A stretch of DNA of 64,000 bases from assembly GCA_964628185.1 (NCBI GenBank), contig CAZVLQ010000004.1:1-64000 (forward strand), written 5' to 3'. Within the stretch, counting starts at the first letter, position 1. Every line of letters starts with the position of its first letter. The notes under the pieces were generated by a model. It was not told where the DNA came from. It searched no databases and saw only the letters and a list, made by a program, of their open reading frames with translations. The translations under genes were made by a program, and so were the position numbers. The stretch is from CAZVLQ01 sp964628185. Lineage in GTDB: Bacteria > Pseudomonadota > Zetaproteobacteria > Mariprofundales > Mariprofundaceae. Below, in pieces: positions 17,668-26,585 of this stretch.

Positions 17668-19329
17668 GTGGTGAATGAAGGCCGCCTTCGTATTTTCCCT
17701 TTCGGCGGGGTGGGTGAATTCGGCAAGAACATGATGCTTTACGCCTTAGGGAATGATGCCGTCATGGTGGACTGCGGCATGGGCTTTCCGGAACCGGGTC
17801 AGCATGGCGTGGACGTGGTGATTCCGGATATTTCCTCCTTGAAGGAGCTCGGGCTGAAGCTGCATGCCATCGTACTCACGCATGGCCATGAGGATCATGT
17901 CGGCGCGCTTCCCTTCCTGCTGCCGGATCTTGATGTGCCGGTTTACGGCACGGAAATGACGCTAGGCCTGGTGGGCGGCAAGATGAGCGAGGTGAAGGAT
18001 TACTCCGCCGATCTGCGACGCCTGCCGGAAAATCAGTCCATCCATATCGGCCCGTTTGACATTGAAGCGATACCCGTAACGCATTCCATCATGGATGCGG
18101 TATCCATCGCTATTCGCACCCCCGTCGGAATTATTGTGCATACGGGAGACTTCAAGTTTGATCCGGCCCCGATTGACGGCCGCGCCACGTCGCTGCACCG
18201 TTTCGCTTCCCTGGGGGATGAGGGCGTATTGCTCCTCCTGTCCGATTCCACCAATGCCATGCGCGCCGGCAGCGGTCCGACCGAGCGTATTGTCGGCCCG
18301 GCCTTGAAACAGGCGCTTGGCGCATGTACGGGCAAGGTGGTGGTGACCACGTTTTCTTCCAACATGTTCCGCATCCAGCAGATCGTGGACGCCGCCGCCG
18401 CCTGTGGCCGCACGATTGCACTGGCCGGCCGCAGCCTGGAGCGCAATGTGGGAATCGCCCGCCGGCTGGGCCGCCTGAATGCAGCAGCCGACCAGTTCGT
18501 CGGCATTAAACAGATTGCGGACATGCCGGACAGGGAAGTGCTGGTGATTGCAACCGGTTCCCAGGGCGAATCGCGCGCTGCTCTGGCGCGCATTGCAACC
18601 GGACAGTTCGCCGCCATGACGCTGCGGGACGGGGATTTGGTGATTTTTTCCTCGTCAATGATTCCGGGCAATGAACGCGCCATCACCGGCCTGTTTAATC
18701 ATATCTACCGGCGGGGTGCGCGCGTGCTGCATGCCGGCCAGGCGCCGCTGCATGTTTCCGGGCACGCCCAGGCGCATGAGTTGAAGACGATGATCCAGCT
18801 GGTGCGTCCCCGATTCATGATCCCGGTGCATGGCGAATACCGCAATCTGGTTGAACACGGCCACCTGGCCGTGGCCGCCGGTATTCCCGAAGAGAACGTG
18901 CTTATTGTCGAAAACGGTCAGATCGTTGAAGTGGGCGCGGACGGCCTGCGTACGGGCGAGTCGTTTCATGCCGGCGCGGTATTCGTGGACGGGGAGATGC
19001 GGGACGAGATTGACGGCATGGTGCTGCGCGACAGGCGCCGGCTGGCGCAGGACGGGATTATTATGGTGGTCGTGACGGTAAGCCGCCAGGAAGGATGCCT
19101 GACCGGTACGCCGGAGCTTGCGGCCCGCGGCGTGCTGCATCAGGAAGTGGGCGATGAGGTGATCGCGCGCGCGGCGGAAGAGCTGCGCCGGCACCTGGAG
19201 GAAACCGGGCCGGAATTGCTCGGGGATGACGATGCGGCCGGAGAGGAAATTCGCATCTGGCTGCGGCGCTGGTTCAGGCAACGGCATGGCAGGAGGCCGA
19301 TGGTGTTGCCGGTGGTGATCGAGGTTTGA
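17668..19329 (+). CDS. rnj: Ribonuclease J
   Basis: The 553-residue product is a metallo-beta-lactamase/beta-CASP nuclease. The zinc motif is THGHEDH (71-77) and a further ligand lies in HTGDFKFDP. The beta-CASP motifs and the conserved C-terminal RNase J domain are present, including GHAQAHELKTMI and FMIPVHGEYRNLVEH. RNase J acts as a 5'-3' exonuclease and endonuclease in mRNA decay and rRNA maturation. It is typical of Firmicutes and occurs patchily in proteobacteria, usually beside RNase E. The start is GTG at 17668 or 17671. The gene overlaps ftsK by four bases (TTGA). Confidence 0.9.
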   Translation: MVNEGRLRIFPFGGVGEFGKNMMLYALGNDAVMVDCGMGFPEPGQHGVDVVIPDISSLKELGLKLHAIVLTHGHEDHVGALPFLLPDLDVPVYGTEMTLGLVGGKMSEVKDYSADLRRLPENQSIHIGPFDIEAIPVTHSIMDAVSIAIRTPVGIIVHTGDFKFDPAPIDGRATSLHRFASLGDEGVLLLLSDSTNAMRAGSGPTERIVGPALKQALGACTGKVVVTTFSSNMFRIQQIVDAAAACGRTIALAGRSLERNVGIARRLGRLNAAADQFVGIKQIADMPDREVLVIATGSQGESRAALARIATGQFAAMTLRDGDLVIFSSSMIPGNERAITGLFNHIYRRGARVLHAGQAPLHVSGHAQAHELKTMIQLVRPRFMIPVHGEYRNLVEHGHLAVAAGIPEENVLIVENGQIVEVGADGLRTGESFHAGAVFVDGEMRDEIDGMVLRDRRRLAQDGIIMVVVTVSRQEGCLTGTPELAARGVLHQEVGDEVIARAAEELRRHLEETGPELLGDDDAAGEEIRIWLRRWFRQRHGRRPMVLPVVIEV

Positions 19330-21512
19330 ATATTCGCACCCTGATGCATGAAGCGCTGGCCCTGATCCTTGCGGCCGTAACGGTGACGCTGGCCGTCTCC
19401 CTGTACAGCTATTCACCGCAGGATCCGTCGTTCAATCACGGTACGGCGGCGGCGGTGGCGAACGGGGCGGGCCTGGTGGGGGCCTATGCGGCGGATATGT
19501 TGTATCAGCTGTTCGGTCTCTGCGCCTGGCTGTGGCTGGCGCTGCTTGCGGCGACCGCGGTACGGGTGGCGACGGGGACGCGGTCCTGGGCGGGAGGATG
19601 GACGTCCCTGTTCTGGCTGCCGATGGTGCTGGGTCTGTGCGCCCTGGTCGCATCGCATCCGTCATGGTTTGCCAGAGCCGGCACATTTCCCGCCGGCGCG
19701 GGCGGAGCGCTGGGGGGTATGATTTCGGGGGGATTGCGCCAGCCCCTGCACGCCGTCGGGCGCGATGTATTGCTCGTGGCGCTGGTCCTGAGCAGTTTTG
19801 TCGCCGCTTCGCATATTTCCCTGCTGCATCTTCTGAAACGCGTGGCTGCCGGCGCCGCGTGGTGTGGCGCCATGGTCATACAGCAGACGGGCCGGCTCCG
19901 CTTTGCCCTGACCGGGCGCAGGGACCGCATGCGGGCACGCGTGCAGCGGCAGGAGGAAAAGCTGGAAAGACCGGCGCGCAGACCCAGGTCCGAGCCGAAG
20001 GTGGCAAAATCGGCACCTGTGAAGGTTTCACGGCGTGCCCGCGAAGAGCAGCAGGGAGAACTGGCGCTGAACGACCGTCCGCGGGGAGATTTCGTGCTAC
20101 CCCCTCTTTCCCTTTTTACGGCGCCAAAGCGCAGCGGGCGCGCACGCAGCGAGGCCTCCCTGCAGGCCATGGCGCGGATGCTGGAGAAGAAACTGATGGA
20201 TTATCGGGTGGAGGGAGAGGTGACGGCCGTACAGCCGGGGCCGGTGGTGACCCAGTTTGAGTTCGAACCCGCGCCGGGAACCAAGGTAAGCCGTATCGTG
20301 GCGCTGCAGGATGATCTGGCGCGAGCCATGAGCGCGGTGGCCGTGCGCGTGGCCGGCAATATTCCCGGCAAGAGCGTGATCGGCATTGAGATACCCAACG
20401 ACGAGCGTGAAACGGTGTACATGCGTGATGTGCTGGCCAGCTCCACCTTTTCCGGTATGAAACATCTGTTGCCGCTGGCGCTGGGGGTGGATATCGGCGG
20501 GCATCCGGTGGTGACGGATCTGGCAAAAATGCCGCATTTGCTGATCGCGGGTACGACGGGATCAGGCAAATCGGTGGCGGTCAACGGCATGATCTGCTCC
20601 ATGCTGATGACCCATGCGCCGAAAGCCCTTCGCATGATTATGGTGGACCCCAAGATGCTGGAGCTTTCGATGTACGAGGATATACCGCATCTGCTGGTGC
20701 CCGTGGTCACCAACCCGCACAAGGCGGCTAAGGCGCTGGCCTGGGCGGTCTTTGAAATGGAGCGCCGCTATCGTCTGATGTCGGACGCCAAGGTGCGCAA
20801 TATCACCGCATACAACAAGGCGGCGCGCGGAGAAGAGGAGACGCAGCGCTTGCCGTTTATCGTGATTGTGATCGATGAACTGGCCGACCTGATGATGGTG
20901 GCCGGCAAGGAAGTCGAGCAATCCATCTGCCGGCTGGCGCAGAAGGCGCGGGCGGCCGGTATCCACCTGATTCTGGCCACGCAGCGCCCCAGCGTGGATG
21001 TGATCACGGGCCTGATCAAGGCCAACCTGCCCAGCCGCATTTCCTTCCAGGTTTCGTCGCGGGTGGATTCACGCACGATTCTCGATCAGATGGGCGCCGA
21101 GCAGTTGCTGGGGCAGGGGGATTGCCTGTTTCTTTCCGGCGGCCGTGATCTACGCCGGGTGCATGGCGCTTTTGTTTCGGATGCCGAAGTGGCGGGGCTG
21201 GTGGATCATTTGCGCGGTCAGGGCGAACCCGAGTATCGGCAGGAGGTGTTTGAGGCGGCCGATGCCGCGTCGGGAGAAGGGGAATCAGCCGGTGATCATG
21301 ATTCCAGGTATGATGAAGCGGTGGAGCTGGTCATAGGCAAGGGACAATGCTCCGTATCCATGGTGCAACGCTATTTGCGCGTGGGCTACAACCGCGCCAG
21401 CCGCATGGTGGAGCGCATGGAGCATGAGGGCCTGGTGACGCCGCCCGGAAGCGGCGGCATGCGCAAGGTGTTGGCCAAAAGCCTGGCGGAGGGTGGCGGA
21501 GTGCGCGAGTGA
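19326..21512 (+). CDS. ftsK: DNA translocase FtsK
   Basis: The 728-residue product has four N-terminal membrane segments (about 8-30, 58-85, 92-112, 145-170), a short basic linker (about 195-270) and a RecA-like motor. Walker A is GTTGSGKS (409-416), Walker B is VIVIDELADLMM, and a C-terminal gamma winged helix (about 665-728) recognises KOPS sites. FtsK pumps DNA at the division septum and activates XerCD. The linker is far shorter than in E. coli, as in many compact FtsK/SpoIIIE proteins. The TTG at 19326 overlaps the rnj stop; an ATG at 19344 is a possible alternative start. The end overlaps the lolA start (GTGA). Confidence 0.93.
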   Translation: MNIRTLMHEALALILAAVTVTLAVSLYSYSPQDPSFNHGTAAAVANGAGLVGAYAADMLYQLFGLCAWLWLALLAATAVRVATGTRSWAGGWTSLFWLPMVLGLCALVASHPSWFARAGTFPAGAGGALGGMISGGLRQPLHAVGRDVLLVALVLSSFVAASHISLLHLLKRVAAGAAWCGAMVIQQTGRLRFALTGRRDRMRARVQRQEEKLERPARRPRSEPKVAKSAPVKVSRRAREEQQGELALNDRPRGDFVLPPLSLFTAPKRSGRARSEASLQAMARMLEKKLMDYRVEGEVTAVQPGPVVTQFEFEPAPGTKVSRIVALQDDLARAMSAVAVRVAGNIPGKSVIGIEIPNDERETVYMRDVLASSTFSGMKHLLPLALGVDIGGHPVVTDLAKMPHLLIAGTTGSGKSVAVNGMICSMLMTHAPKALRMIMVDPKMLELSMYEDIPHLLVPVVTNPHKAAKALAWAVFEMERRYRLMSDAKVRNITAYNKAARGEEETQRLPFIVIVIDELADLMMVAGKEVEQSICRLAQKARAAGIHLILATQRPSVDVITGLIKANLPSRISFQVSSRVDSRTILDQMGAEQLLGQGDCLFLSGGRDLRRVHGAFVSDAEVAGLVDHLRGQGEPEYRQEVFEAADAASGEGESAGDHDSRYDEAVELVIGKGQCSVSMVQRYLRVGYNRASRMVERMEHEGLVTPPGSGGMRKVLAKSLAEGGGVRE

Positions 21513-22135
21513 AATTTTTCCGGTTGCGTCGCATGCTGCTGGTGATTGTGTTGACCCTGCCGCTGGAGGCGATGGCGGCCGGGCTGCCGCCGGAACTGGC
21601 GGATGCATTGAACCGGCTGGCCGGGGCGAAAGGGTTTTCCTGTCAATTTGAACAGACGATTTTTTTTTCCGACGGCTCAAGGCAGCGTTATCAGGGCACG
21701 CTTGCGGTGCTGCCGCCGGGGCGGTTCCGCTGGCGTTACAGCAGGCCTTATGTTCAACTGTTCGTCAGCGATGGCAGCCGGATATGGCATTATGAGCCCG
21801 ATTTGATGCAGGTGACCGTGCTGACGCGCATGCAGGGCGTTGACCCGGCCATCATGCGGTTGCTGGATGGCCGGATCGGGTTGCATGACGTAATCCTGCT
21901 GGCGGCTGATGCGGTTTCGCACCGTTATCATGTGCGCATTGGCGTGGAGACGAAGGTATGGCTGGGGATTTCGGAGCATCAACTGGCTTACGTGGAAAGC
22001 GTGGATGCGCTGGGTAACCGCAACCGTATCCGCCTGCTGCGGCTTTCATTTCGCCCCCCGGCTGTGAGCGTCTTTTCATTCAAAGCGCCGCCGGGGGTGG
22101 ATGTGGTGAGCATGGATCGGCACGGGAAAAACTGA
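21509..22135 (+). CDS. lolA: Outer-membrane lipoprotein carrier protein LolA
   Basis: The 208-residue product has an N-terminal signal peptide ending near AMA-A (about residue 18). The LolA hallmarks are GFSCQFEQTIF and then PGRFRWRYSRPYVQLFVSDG. LolA carries lipoproteins through the periplasm from LolCDE to LolB. It directly follows ftsK, the usual order in many gammaproteobacteria and their relatives. The start GTG overlaps the ftsK stop. A gene for a FadL-family barrel follows 13 bases later. Confidence 0.9.
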   Translation: MKFFRLRRMLLVIVLTLPLEAMAAGLPPELADALNRLAGAKGFSCQFEQTIFFSDGSRQRYQGTLAVLPPGRFRWRYSRPYVQLFVSDGSRIWHYEPDLMQVTVLTRMQGVDPAIMRLLDGRIGLHDVILLAADAVSHRYHVRIGVETKVWLGISEHQLAYVESVDALGNRNRIRLLRLSFRPPAVSVFSFKAPPGVDVVSMDRHGKN

Positions 22136-22148
22136 GCGAAATGGACGG

Positions 22149-23303
22149 ATGATAATGAGACGACTGTTGTGCACGATAATGATGCTGGCATGGATGATGT
22201 CCGCTATGAATGCGAAGGCCGCGGCGCTGGCGTCGCTTGATCTGGCTACTCCGGCCATGGGGGTGGGCAACGCCTTTGTGGCCACGGCGGATGACCCTTC
22301 CGCCGTGCACTACAATCCCGCCGGTATTGCCTGGCAGCCCGGCATCGGCGTCATGTTCAGTGGCATGCTGCGTTTTGAAGACCAGTCCGTTCAATTGACG
22401 TCTGCGACTGGCACACCGTTTAATACGCAAAGTCCGACCAATCTGGGCTCTATTTATACCACATGGATGCCGCTGGACGGCCACTGGGGCCTGGGGGTGG
22501 GCCTGGATCTCCCCTTTTCAGCCAATACGGGTTGGGGCAGCGCCTTTAACGGCAAGGCGCAACGCACCAGCCTGGATACCTTCCATTTGTCGCTGGACGC
22601 GGTCTATGCCCTGGGCAGCAGCATGGCCATCGCGGCCGGGCCGGACTGGTACGTGGGACGTATTGACGTGGACAGCTCCTCGACCACTTTCCATGGCACG
22701 GAGAGCACCGCGGTTGGCGGACATGTGGCCTGGATGTGGCGGCCGCGGCCGACATGGTCCGTCGGCGTCATGTTCCGTTCGGGTGCGACGCTGAATCTCA
22801 CCGGCACCGCCGCCGGCGGCCTGACAGGAGACGCGGAGGTAAACGTATCGCTGCCGGATGTGTTTCAATTCGGTGTGACGCATGTATTTGCCGACAGCTT
22901 TCGGGTGGAAATGGACGGCTCGTGGACGCGCTGGTCCACCTTTGATGATCTGGATGTGGTCAACACCGCCGGCAGCGTGTCCCTGAATCCGCTTGATCTG
23001 CGTGACAGCTTTTCAGCCATGCTGGGCCTGACCTGGTTCTGGCGCGAGGATGCCCAGTTCCGCTTTGGCTATGCCTTTGATGAGGCGGCAACGAGGGATG
23101 CCGGCTTTAACGCAAGGATCGTGGATGCCAACAGTCACCGCCTCAGTCTGGGAGCGGGCGCTGACGTGCTGAATTTACATGTTGATGCCGCCTATACCTA
23201 TGTTTACTCGCCCACGCGCACCGTCAGCGGCAGTAACGGATTTGACGGACGCTACAAGAATCGTCGTCAGGTCCTGTCGATTTCCCTTGCCAAGTATTTC
23301 TAG
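22149..23303 (+). CDS. OmpP1/FadL-family outer-membrane transporter
   Basis: The 384-residue product has a signal peptide (about 1-25, ending AKA-A) and the FadL start pattern ASLDLATPAMGVGNAFVATA, followed by DDPSAVHYNPAGIAW, the conserved N-terminal hatch block. The rest is beta-barrel with alternating hydrophobic residues, and it ends in aromatic F (SLAKYF), as barrels inserted by BAM do. FadL proteins carry hydrophobic compounds across the outer membrane. The substrate is unknown. It is shorter than E. coli FadL but within the family range. It probably shares a transcript with lolA. Confidence 0.85.
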   Translation: MIMRRLLCTIMMLAWMMSAMNAKAAALASLDLATPAMGVGNAFVATADDPSAVHYNPAGIAWQPGIGVMFSGMLRFEDQSVQLTSATGTPFNTQSPTNLGSIYTTWMPLDGHWGLGVGLDLPFSANTGWGSAFNGKAQRTSLDTFHLSLDAVYALGSSMAIAAGPDWYVGRIDVDSSSTTFHGTESTAVGGHVAWMWRPRPTWSVGVMFRSGATLNLTGTAAGGLTGDAEVNVSLPDVFQFGVTHVFADSFRVEMDGSWTRWSTFDDLDVVNTAGSVSLNPLDLRDSFSAMLGLTWFWREDAQFRFGYAFDEAATRDAGFNARIVDANSHRLSLGAGADVLNLHVDAAYTYVYSPTRTVSGSNGFDGRYKNRRQVLSISLAKYF

Positions 23304-23325
23304 GGAATCTCTGAACAGTCGGGAT

Positions 23326-24624
23326 TTGTTTCACGCAGGCGCTCCGGAGCTGGCGCCGCTGGCGCATCGCCTGCGCCCGCGCAGCCTGAATGAGGTGGTG
23401 GGTCAGGATGAGTTGACCGCGCCGGGATCGTGGTTCGCCCGTTCACTGGACGAGGGCCGGGCCGTGTCATGCATCTTCTGGGGGCCGCCCGGAGTGGGCA
23501 AGACCACGCTGGCGCAAATCATGGCGGCCGCGGCGAAGATGCCGTTCGTGCATCTCTCGGCCGTGTCCGCGGGCAAGGCCGAAGTGCGGGACGTGGTGGA
23601 CAGGGCCCGGGCCGAGGGGCGCAGTTACCTGCTGTTTCTGGATGAAATCCACCGGTTTAACAAGGCGCAGCAGGATGTGCTGCTGCCTTTCATCGAGGAT
23701 GGTACGCTGGTGCTGGTGGGCGCGACCACGGAGAATCCGTCCTTCTCGCTGAATAATGCCCTGTTGTCGCGCTGCCGGCTCATCGTGCTCAGGGCCCTGG
23801 AAGCGAAGGATATCGAGAAAATTGTGTCGCGCGGTATTGCCGCGCTGCGGGAAGGCAGCCCGGAATTCGATCTTGAGCAGGAATCGGCGCGATGGCTTGC
23901 TGCCGCCGCCGGCGGTGATGCGCGCTATGCCTTGAATGCCCTTGAATCGCTGTGGCTGGCCGCATCGGACAGGTGCTGGGGGCTGGCCGGGGTTCAGGAA
24001 TACTGGACGCGCCGTGCCGCGCAGTACGATCGCAGCGGTGATTTTCACTACGATTTGATCTCGGCGCTGCACAAGTGCGTGCGTGATTCCGATGCGGACG
24101 CCGCAATTTACTGGCTGGCGCGCATGCTGGATGCGGGAGAGGAGCCCCGCTATATCGTCCGGCGGCTGATCCGCATGGCCACCGAGGACGTGGGGCTGGC
24201 CGACCCGAATGCGCTTGCCGTTTGCATTCACGCGCAACGCATGTATGACATCCTGGGTTCACCGGAGGGCGAGCAGGGATTGTTTACGGCGGCGATCTAT
24301 CTGGCGCTGGCGCCGAAGAGCAACGCGGCCTACATGGCCGAGAAAGCGGCCCGGCGACTGGCGAAAGACACGCAGGACGGCCCCGTGCCGATGCATCTGA
24401 GAAACGCGCCGACGAAGCTGATGAAGGAACTGGGGCACGGCGCGGGCTATCAGTATGCTCATGATGCTCCGGATGCCGTGGTCGCCCAGTCCCATTTTCC
24501 GGAAGACATGAAGCCGGAAACGCTGTACCACCCCACGGACCGCGGCTTTGAGAAGAGGCTTTCCGAACGCATAAACTGGCTGGAATCCAGACGAAAACAG
24601 AAGAAGTCCGAAACAGGCTCCTGA
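23326..24624 (+). CDS. rarA: Replication-associated recombination protein RarA (MgsA)
   Basis: The product of about 432 residues is an AAA+ clamp-loader-like ATPase acting at stalled forks. It shows LAHRLRPRSLNEVVGQDEL, Walker A GPPGVGKTT, the Walker B region LLFLDEIHRFNKAQQD, the sensor ATTENPSFSLN, and the C-terminal tetramerisation domain with HLRNAPTKLMKELGHG. The start is uncertain. TTG at 23326 is given; CTG at 23311 has a better ribosome-binding site (AGGGA), while ATG at 23179 would overlap the FadL gene by 125 bases. Length matches E. coli RarA (447). Confidence 0.9.
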   Translation: MFHAGAPELAPLAHRLRPRSLNEVVGQDELTAPGSWFARSLDEGRAVSCIFWGPPGVGKTTLAQIMAAAAKMPFVHLSAVSAGKAEVRDVVDRARAEGRSYLLFLDEIHRFNKAQQDVLLPFIEDGTLVLVGATTENPSFSLNNALLSRCRLIVLRALEAKDIEKIVSRGIAALREGSPEFDLEQESARWLAAAAGGDARYALNALESLWLAASDRCWGLAGVQEYWTRRAAQYDRSGDFHYDLISALHKCVRDSDADAAIYWLARMLDAGEEPRYIVRRLIRMATEDVGLADPNALAVCIHAQRMYDILGSPEGEQGLFTAAIYLALAPKSNAAYMAEKAARRLAKDTQDGPVPMHLRNAPTKLMKELGHGAGYQYAHDAPDAVVAQSHFPEDMKPETLYHPTDRGFEKRLSERINWLESRRKQKKSETGS

Positions 24625-24686
24625 CCCGTATATTGCACGAAGGATTCAGGGGTCAGCCGCCGTATTTCTATACTGGAGAAAACCGC

Positions 24687-25952
24687 CTAAACAATATCTT
24701 CCGTATGCGGTTTGCTTTCCAGCGCCGCCTGGCGCGGCTGGTCGAATTCCGGGGGCGCCACTTGCAGGATATGGTTGCCCGAAAGGGTGATGGCCCATGC
24801 CCCCAGGGGGGCCGTAAGCAGGATGCTCAGCACGGCGGCCGCCAGGATAATTTCGCCCGGTCCGGTACCCATGCCGGCGGCGGCCATGGCGGCCAGCGGC
24901 GCCGCGCCGATGGCGGCCTGGACGGTTGCCTTGGGTATATAGGCAATGACGACGAACATGCGTTCGGCGGTGGTCAGGTTGCTGCCCAGCATACACAGGT
25001 AAGTGCCGATGCTGCGGCCCACCAGCCCCAGGGCGATCAGCGCCGCGCCGGCCAGCCCCGTTTGCAGCGCCACGTGAATATTGACCTGAGCGCCGACCAT
25101 CGTGAACAGGATAATTTCGGCAAATACCCATATCTTGCCAAATTTAGCCGACAGTTCATGCGCCTGGTGCTCGCGTTTTTCCAGGATGATGAAACCGATG
25201 GCCATGACCGCCAGCAGGGCGGCGAAGGGTACGATGCCTTCAAGGTGATGCTCGATATCCACCAGCAGGATGGAGATACCGAGAATGATCAGGCCCTTCT
25301 TGGTCGCGCGTGGCTTAAAGCGGTCAAACAGGCGATAAAGTATCCATCCCACGGCCAGTCCCACGGCGATGCCCAGCACGATGGCGACGGGAATGCCGGC
25401 CAGCTTCCAGACGATACTGACATGCTGGCCGGTGTACATGCCGATCAGCACGCTGTATATGACAATCACGAAAACGTCGTCAATCGAGGATGCGGCGAGC
25501 ACCAGGGTGGGGATGCCCTTTTCGGCGCCCATGCGCTTTTGCATGAAATCGATCATCAGGGGAACGACGACGGCGGGTGAAACAGCGCCCAGGATGGAAC
25601 CGAGAATGGCGGACTCCATATAGGTGAGCGGCAGAAAATGCGGTCCGAGAAGAGTGATCGTGACACCCTCGAATATGGCCGGAATGCCGGAAAGCAGGAC
25701 CACCATGCGGCCGACGCGGTTTAAGGTGTCGCGGCTGAGTTCAAGCCCCGCCCTCAGCAGAATGACGATCAGGGCGATCAGGCGCAGGTCGGGAGAGATG
25801 GCCAGCAGGTCGGGAGACAGCAGTCCCAGCACATAGGGGCCGAAGACGATGCCGGTCAGCAACATGCCGATCAGGCCCGGCAGGCGGAGCTGGCGGAAGG
25901 CCCAGTCCACGAGTAAACAGATGATGATGAGTTCAGCGATTCCTACGGCCAT
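24687..25952 (-). CDS. Cation:proton antiporter, CPA2 family
   Basis: The 421-residue product has about 12 membrane segments. It carries CPA2 signatures, including LLTGIVFGPYVLGLL and the region LGAVSPAVVVPLM, followed by ASSIDDVFVIVIYSVL, whose acidic pair fits the ion-binding site. No C-terminal TrkA or USP domain is present, unlike KefB. It probably exchanges Na+ or K+ for protons across the inner membrane. I chose ATG at 25952 because AAGGAG precedes it; the 30-residue upstream extension is unlikely. It is monocistronic. Confidence 0.8.
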   Translation of the reverse strand: MAVGIAELIIICLLVDWAFRQLRLPGLIGMLLTGIVFGPYVLGLLSPDLLAISPDLRLIALIVILLRAGLELSRDTLNRVGRMVVLLSGIPAIFEGVTITLLGPHFLPLTYMESAILGSILGAVSPAVVVPLMIDFMQKRMGAEKGIPTLVLAASSIDDVFVIVIYSVLIGMYTGQHVSIVWKLAGIPVAIVLGIAVGLAVGWILYRLFDRFKPRATKKGLIILGISILLVDIEHHLEGIVPFAALLAVMAIGFIILEKREHQAHELSAKFGKIWVFAEIILFTMVGAQVNIHVALQTGLAGAALIALGLVGRSIGTYLCMLGSNLTTAERMFVVIAYIPKATVQAAIGAAPLAAMAAAGMGTGPGEIILAAAVLSILLTAPLGAWAITLSGNHILQVAPPEFDQPRQAALESKPHTEDIV

Positions 25953-26093
25953 ACGGGGCTCCTTCCAAGGATGGAATATGCAGGAGTCATTAGCACGATG
26001 GCAACAGGGAACCCCATCCCGTTGTTTGCCGGATGCAACCATGTTTGCCGGCCTGATGCAAGGCAGACGAGGCCCTGTACAAAAGCAGGCAAG

Positions 26094-26147
26094 GTTAATG
26101 CTTTCTAATCTTATCCTAATCCCGCCCTAATTTTTCCGGTTTATTGT
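26094..26147 (+). promoter_or_regulatory. Phased 11-bp direct repeats before a -10 element
   Basis: CTAAT occurs at 26105, 26116 and 26127, exactly 11 bases apart (units CTAATCTTATC, CTAATCCCGCC, CTAATTTTTCC), with a weaker unit GTTAATGCTTT at 26094. TATTGT (26142-26147) follows as a possible -10, and there is no -35. This layout is typical of OmpR/PhoB-type activator sites. Confidence 0.45.
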
Positions 26148-26204
26148 TAGGCCAGGAACAAAAACGGCGGACCCGATCCGCCATTCCTGACAAAGGAGGA
26201 TGAA

Positions 26205-26297
26205 ATGAAGGAATTGATGTATACGGCCGTAGCTGCCGTGCTGACCTTTTTCGCCATCACATCATTTGGTGGCTTTCTGGCATCGGTCCATAGTTAA
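26205..26297 (+). CDS. 30-residue membrane micro-protein, copy 1
   Basis: The frame starts after a near-perfect ribosome-binding site (AAAGGAGG, seven bases upstream). It reads MKELMYTAVAAVLTF, continues FAITSFGGFLAS and ends VHS; this is one hydrophobic helix. The next small gene encodes a clear paralogue (shared LMYT, F, A/TTGF and SV), so both are likely to be real and to have arisen by duplication. I do not recognise the family. It stands behind phased repeats that look like an activator site, and just before the cytochrome island. Confidence 0.6.
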   Translation: MKELMYTAVAAVLTFFAITSFGGFLASVHS

Positions 26298-26334
26298 GGC
26301 CGACCCAAAATAACAGATTCAAAAGGAGACTGAA

Positions 26335-26436
26335 ATGAACAGAGTAGACAGTTTGATGTATACGCTTGCAGCGGGAGTTTTCACATTCATGGTGACAACC
26401 GGATTTGCCAAAGTGGTGGAATCCGTCCAGAACTAA
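26335..26436 (+). CDS. 33-residue membrane micro-protein, copy 2 (paralogue)
   Basis: AAAAGGAG lies six bases before the ATG. The product reads MNRVDSLMYTLAAGVFTF, then MVTTGFAKVVES and VQN. It aligns with the preceding 30-residue protein at LMYT, AA, FTF, T, GF and SV. A strong Rho-independent terminator follows 22 bases after the stop, so the two micro-genes form a bicistronic transcript. The single helix suggests a membrane subunit or small regulator; the function is unknown. Confidence 0.6.
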   Translation: MNRVDSLMYTLAAGVFTFMVTTGFAKVVESVQN

Positions 26437-26458
26437 ACGATTGCAGGCAGGTATGTTA

Positions 26459-26487
26459 CCGCCCCTTTTCCGGGGCGGTTTTTTTTG
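26459..26487 (+). terminator. Rho-independent terminator after the micro-protein pair
   Basis: CCGCCCC and GGGGCGG form a seven-base-pair stem around a short loop and are followed by eight T residues. Confidence 0.9.
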
Positions 26488-26551
26488 GTCTTGCTTCTTG
26501 CGGGAACGTAAATATTGCATAGCGTCCCGTCATTCCACAAAAGCCCTGGCC

Positions 26552-26579
26552 TTGCCTTTGACGTTTACCATTCCATAAT
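26552..26579 (+). promoter_or_regulatory. Promoter of the cytochrome c gene at 26586, predicted leaderless
   Basis: TTGCCT (26552-26557), a 16-base spacer and CATAAT (26574-26579) are followed by only GCCGCC before the ATG. There is no Shine-Dalgarno sequence. Confidence 0.5.
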
Positions 26580-26585
26580 GCCGCC

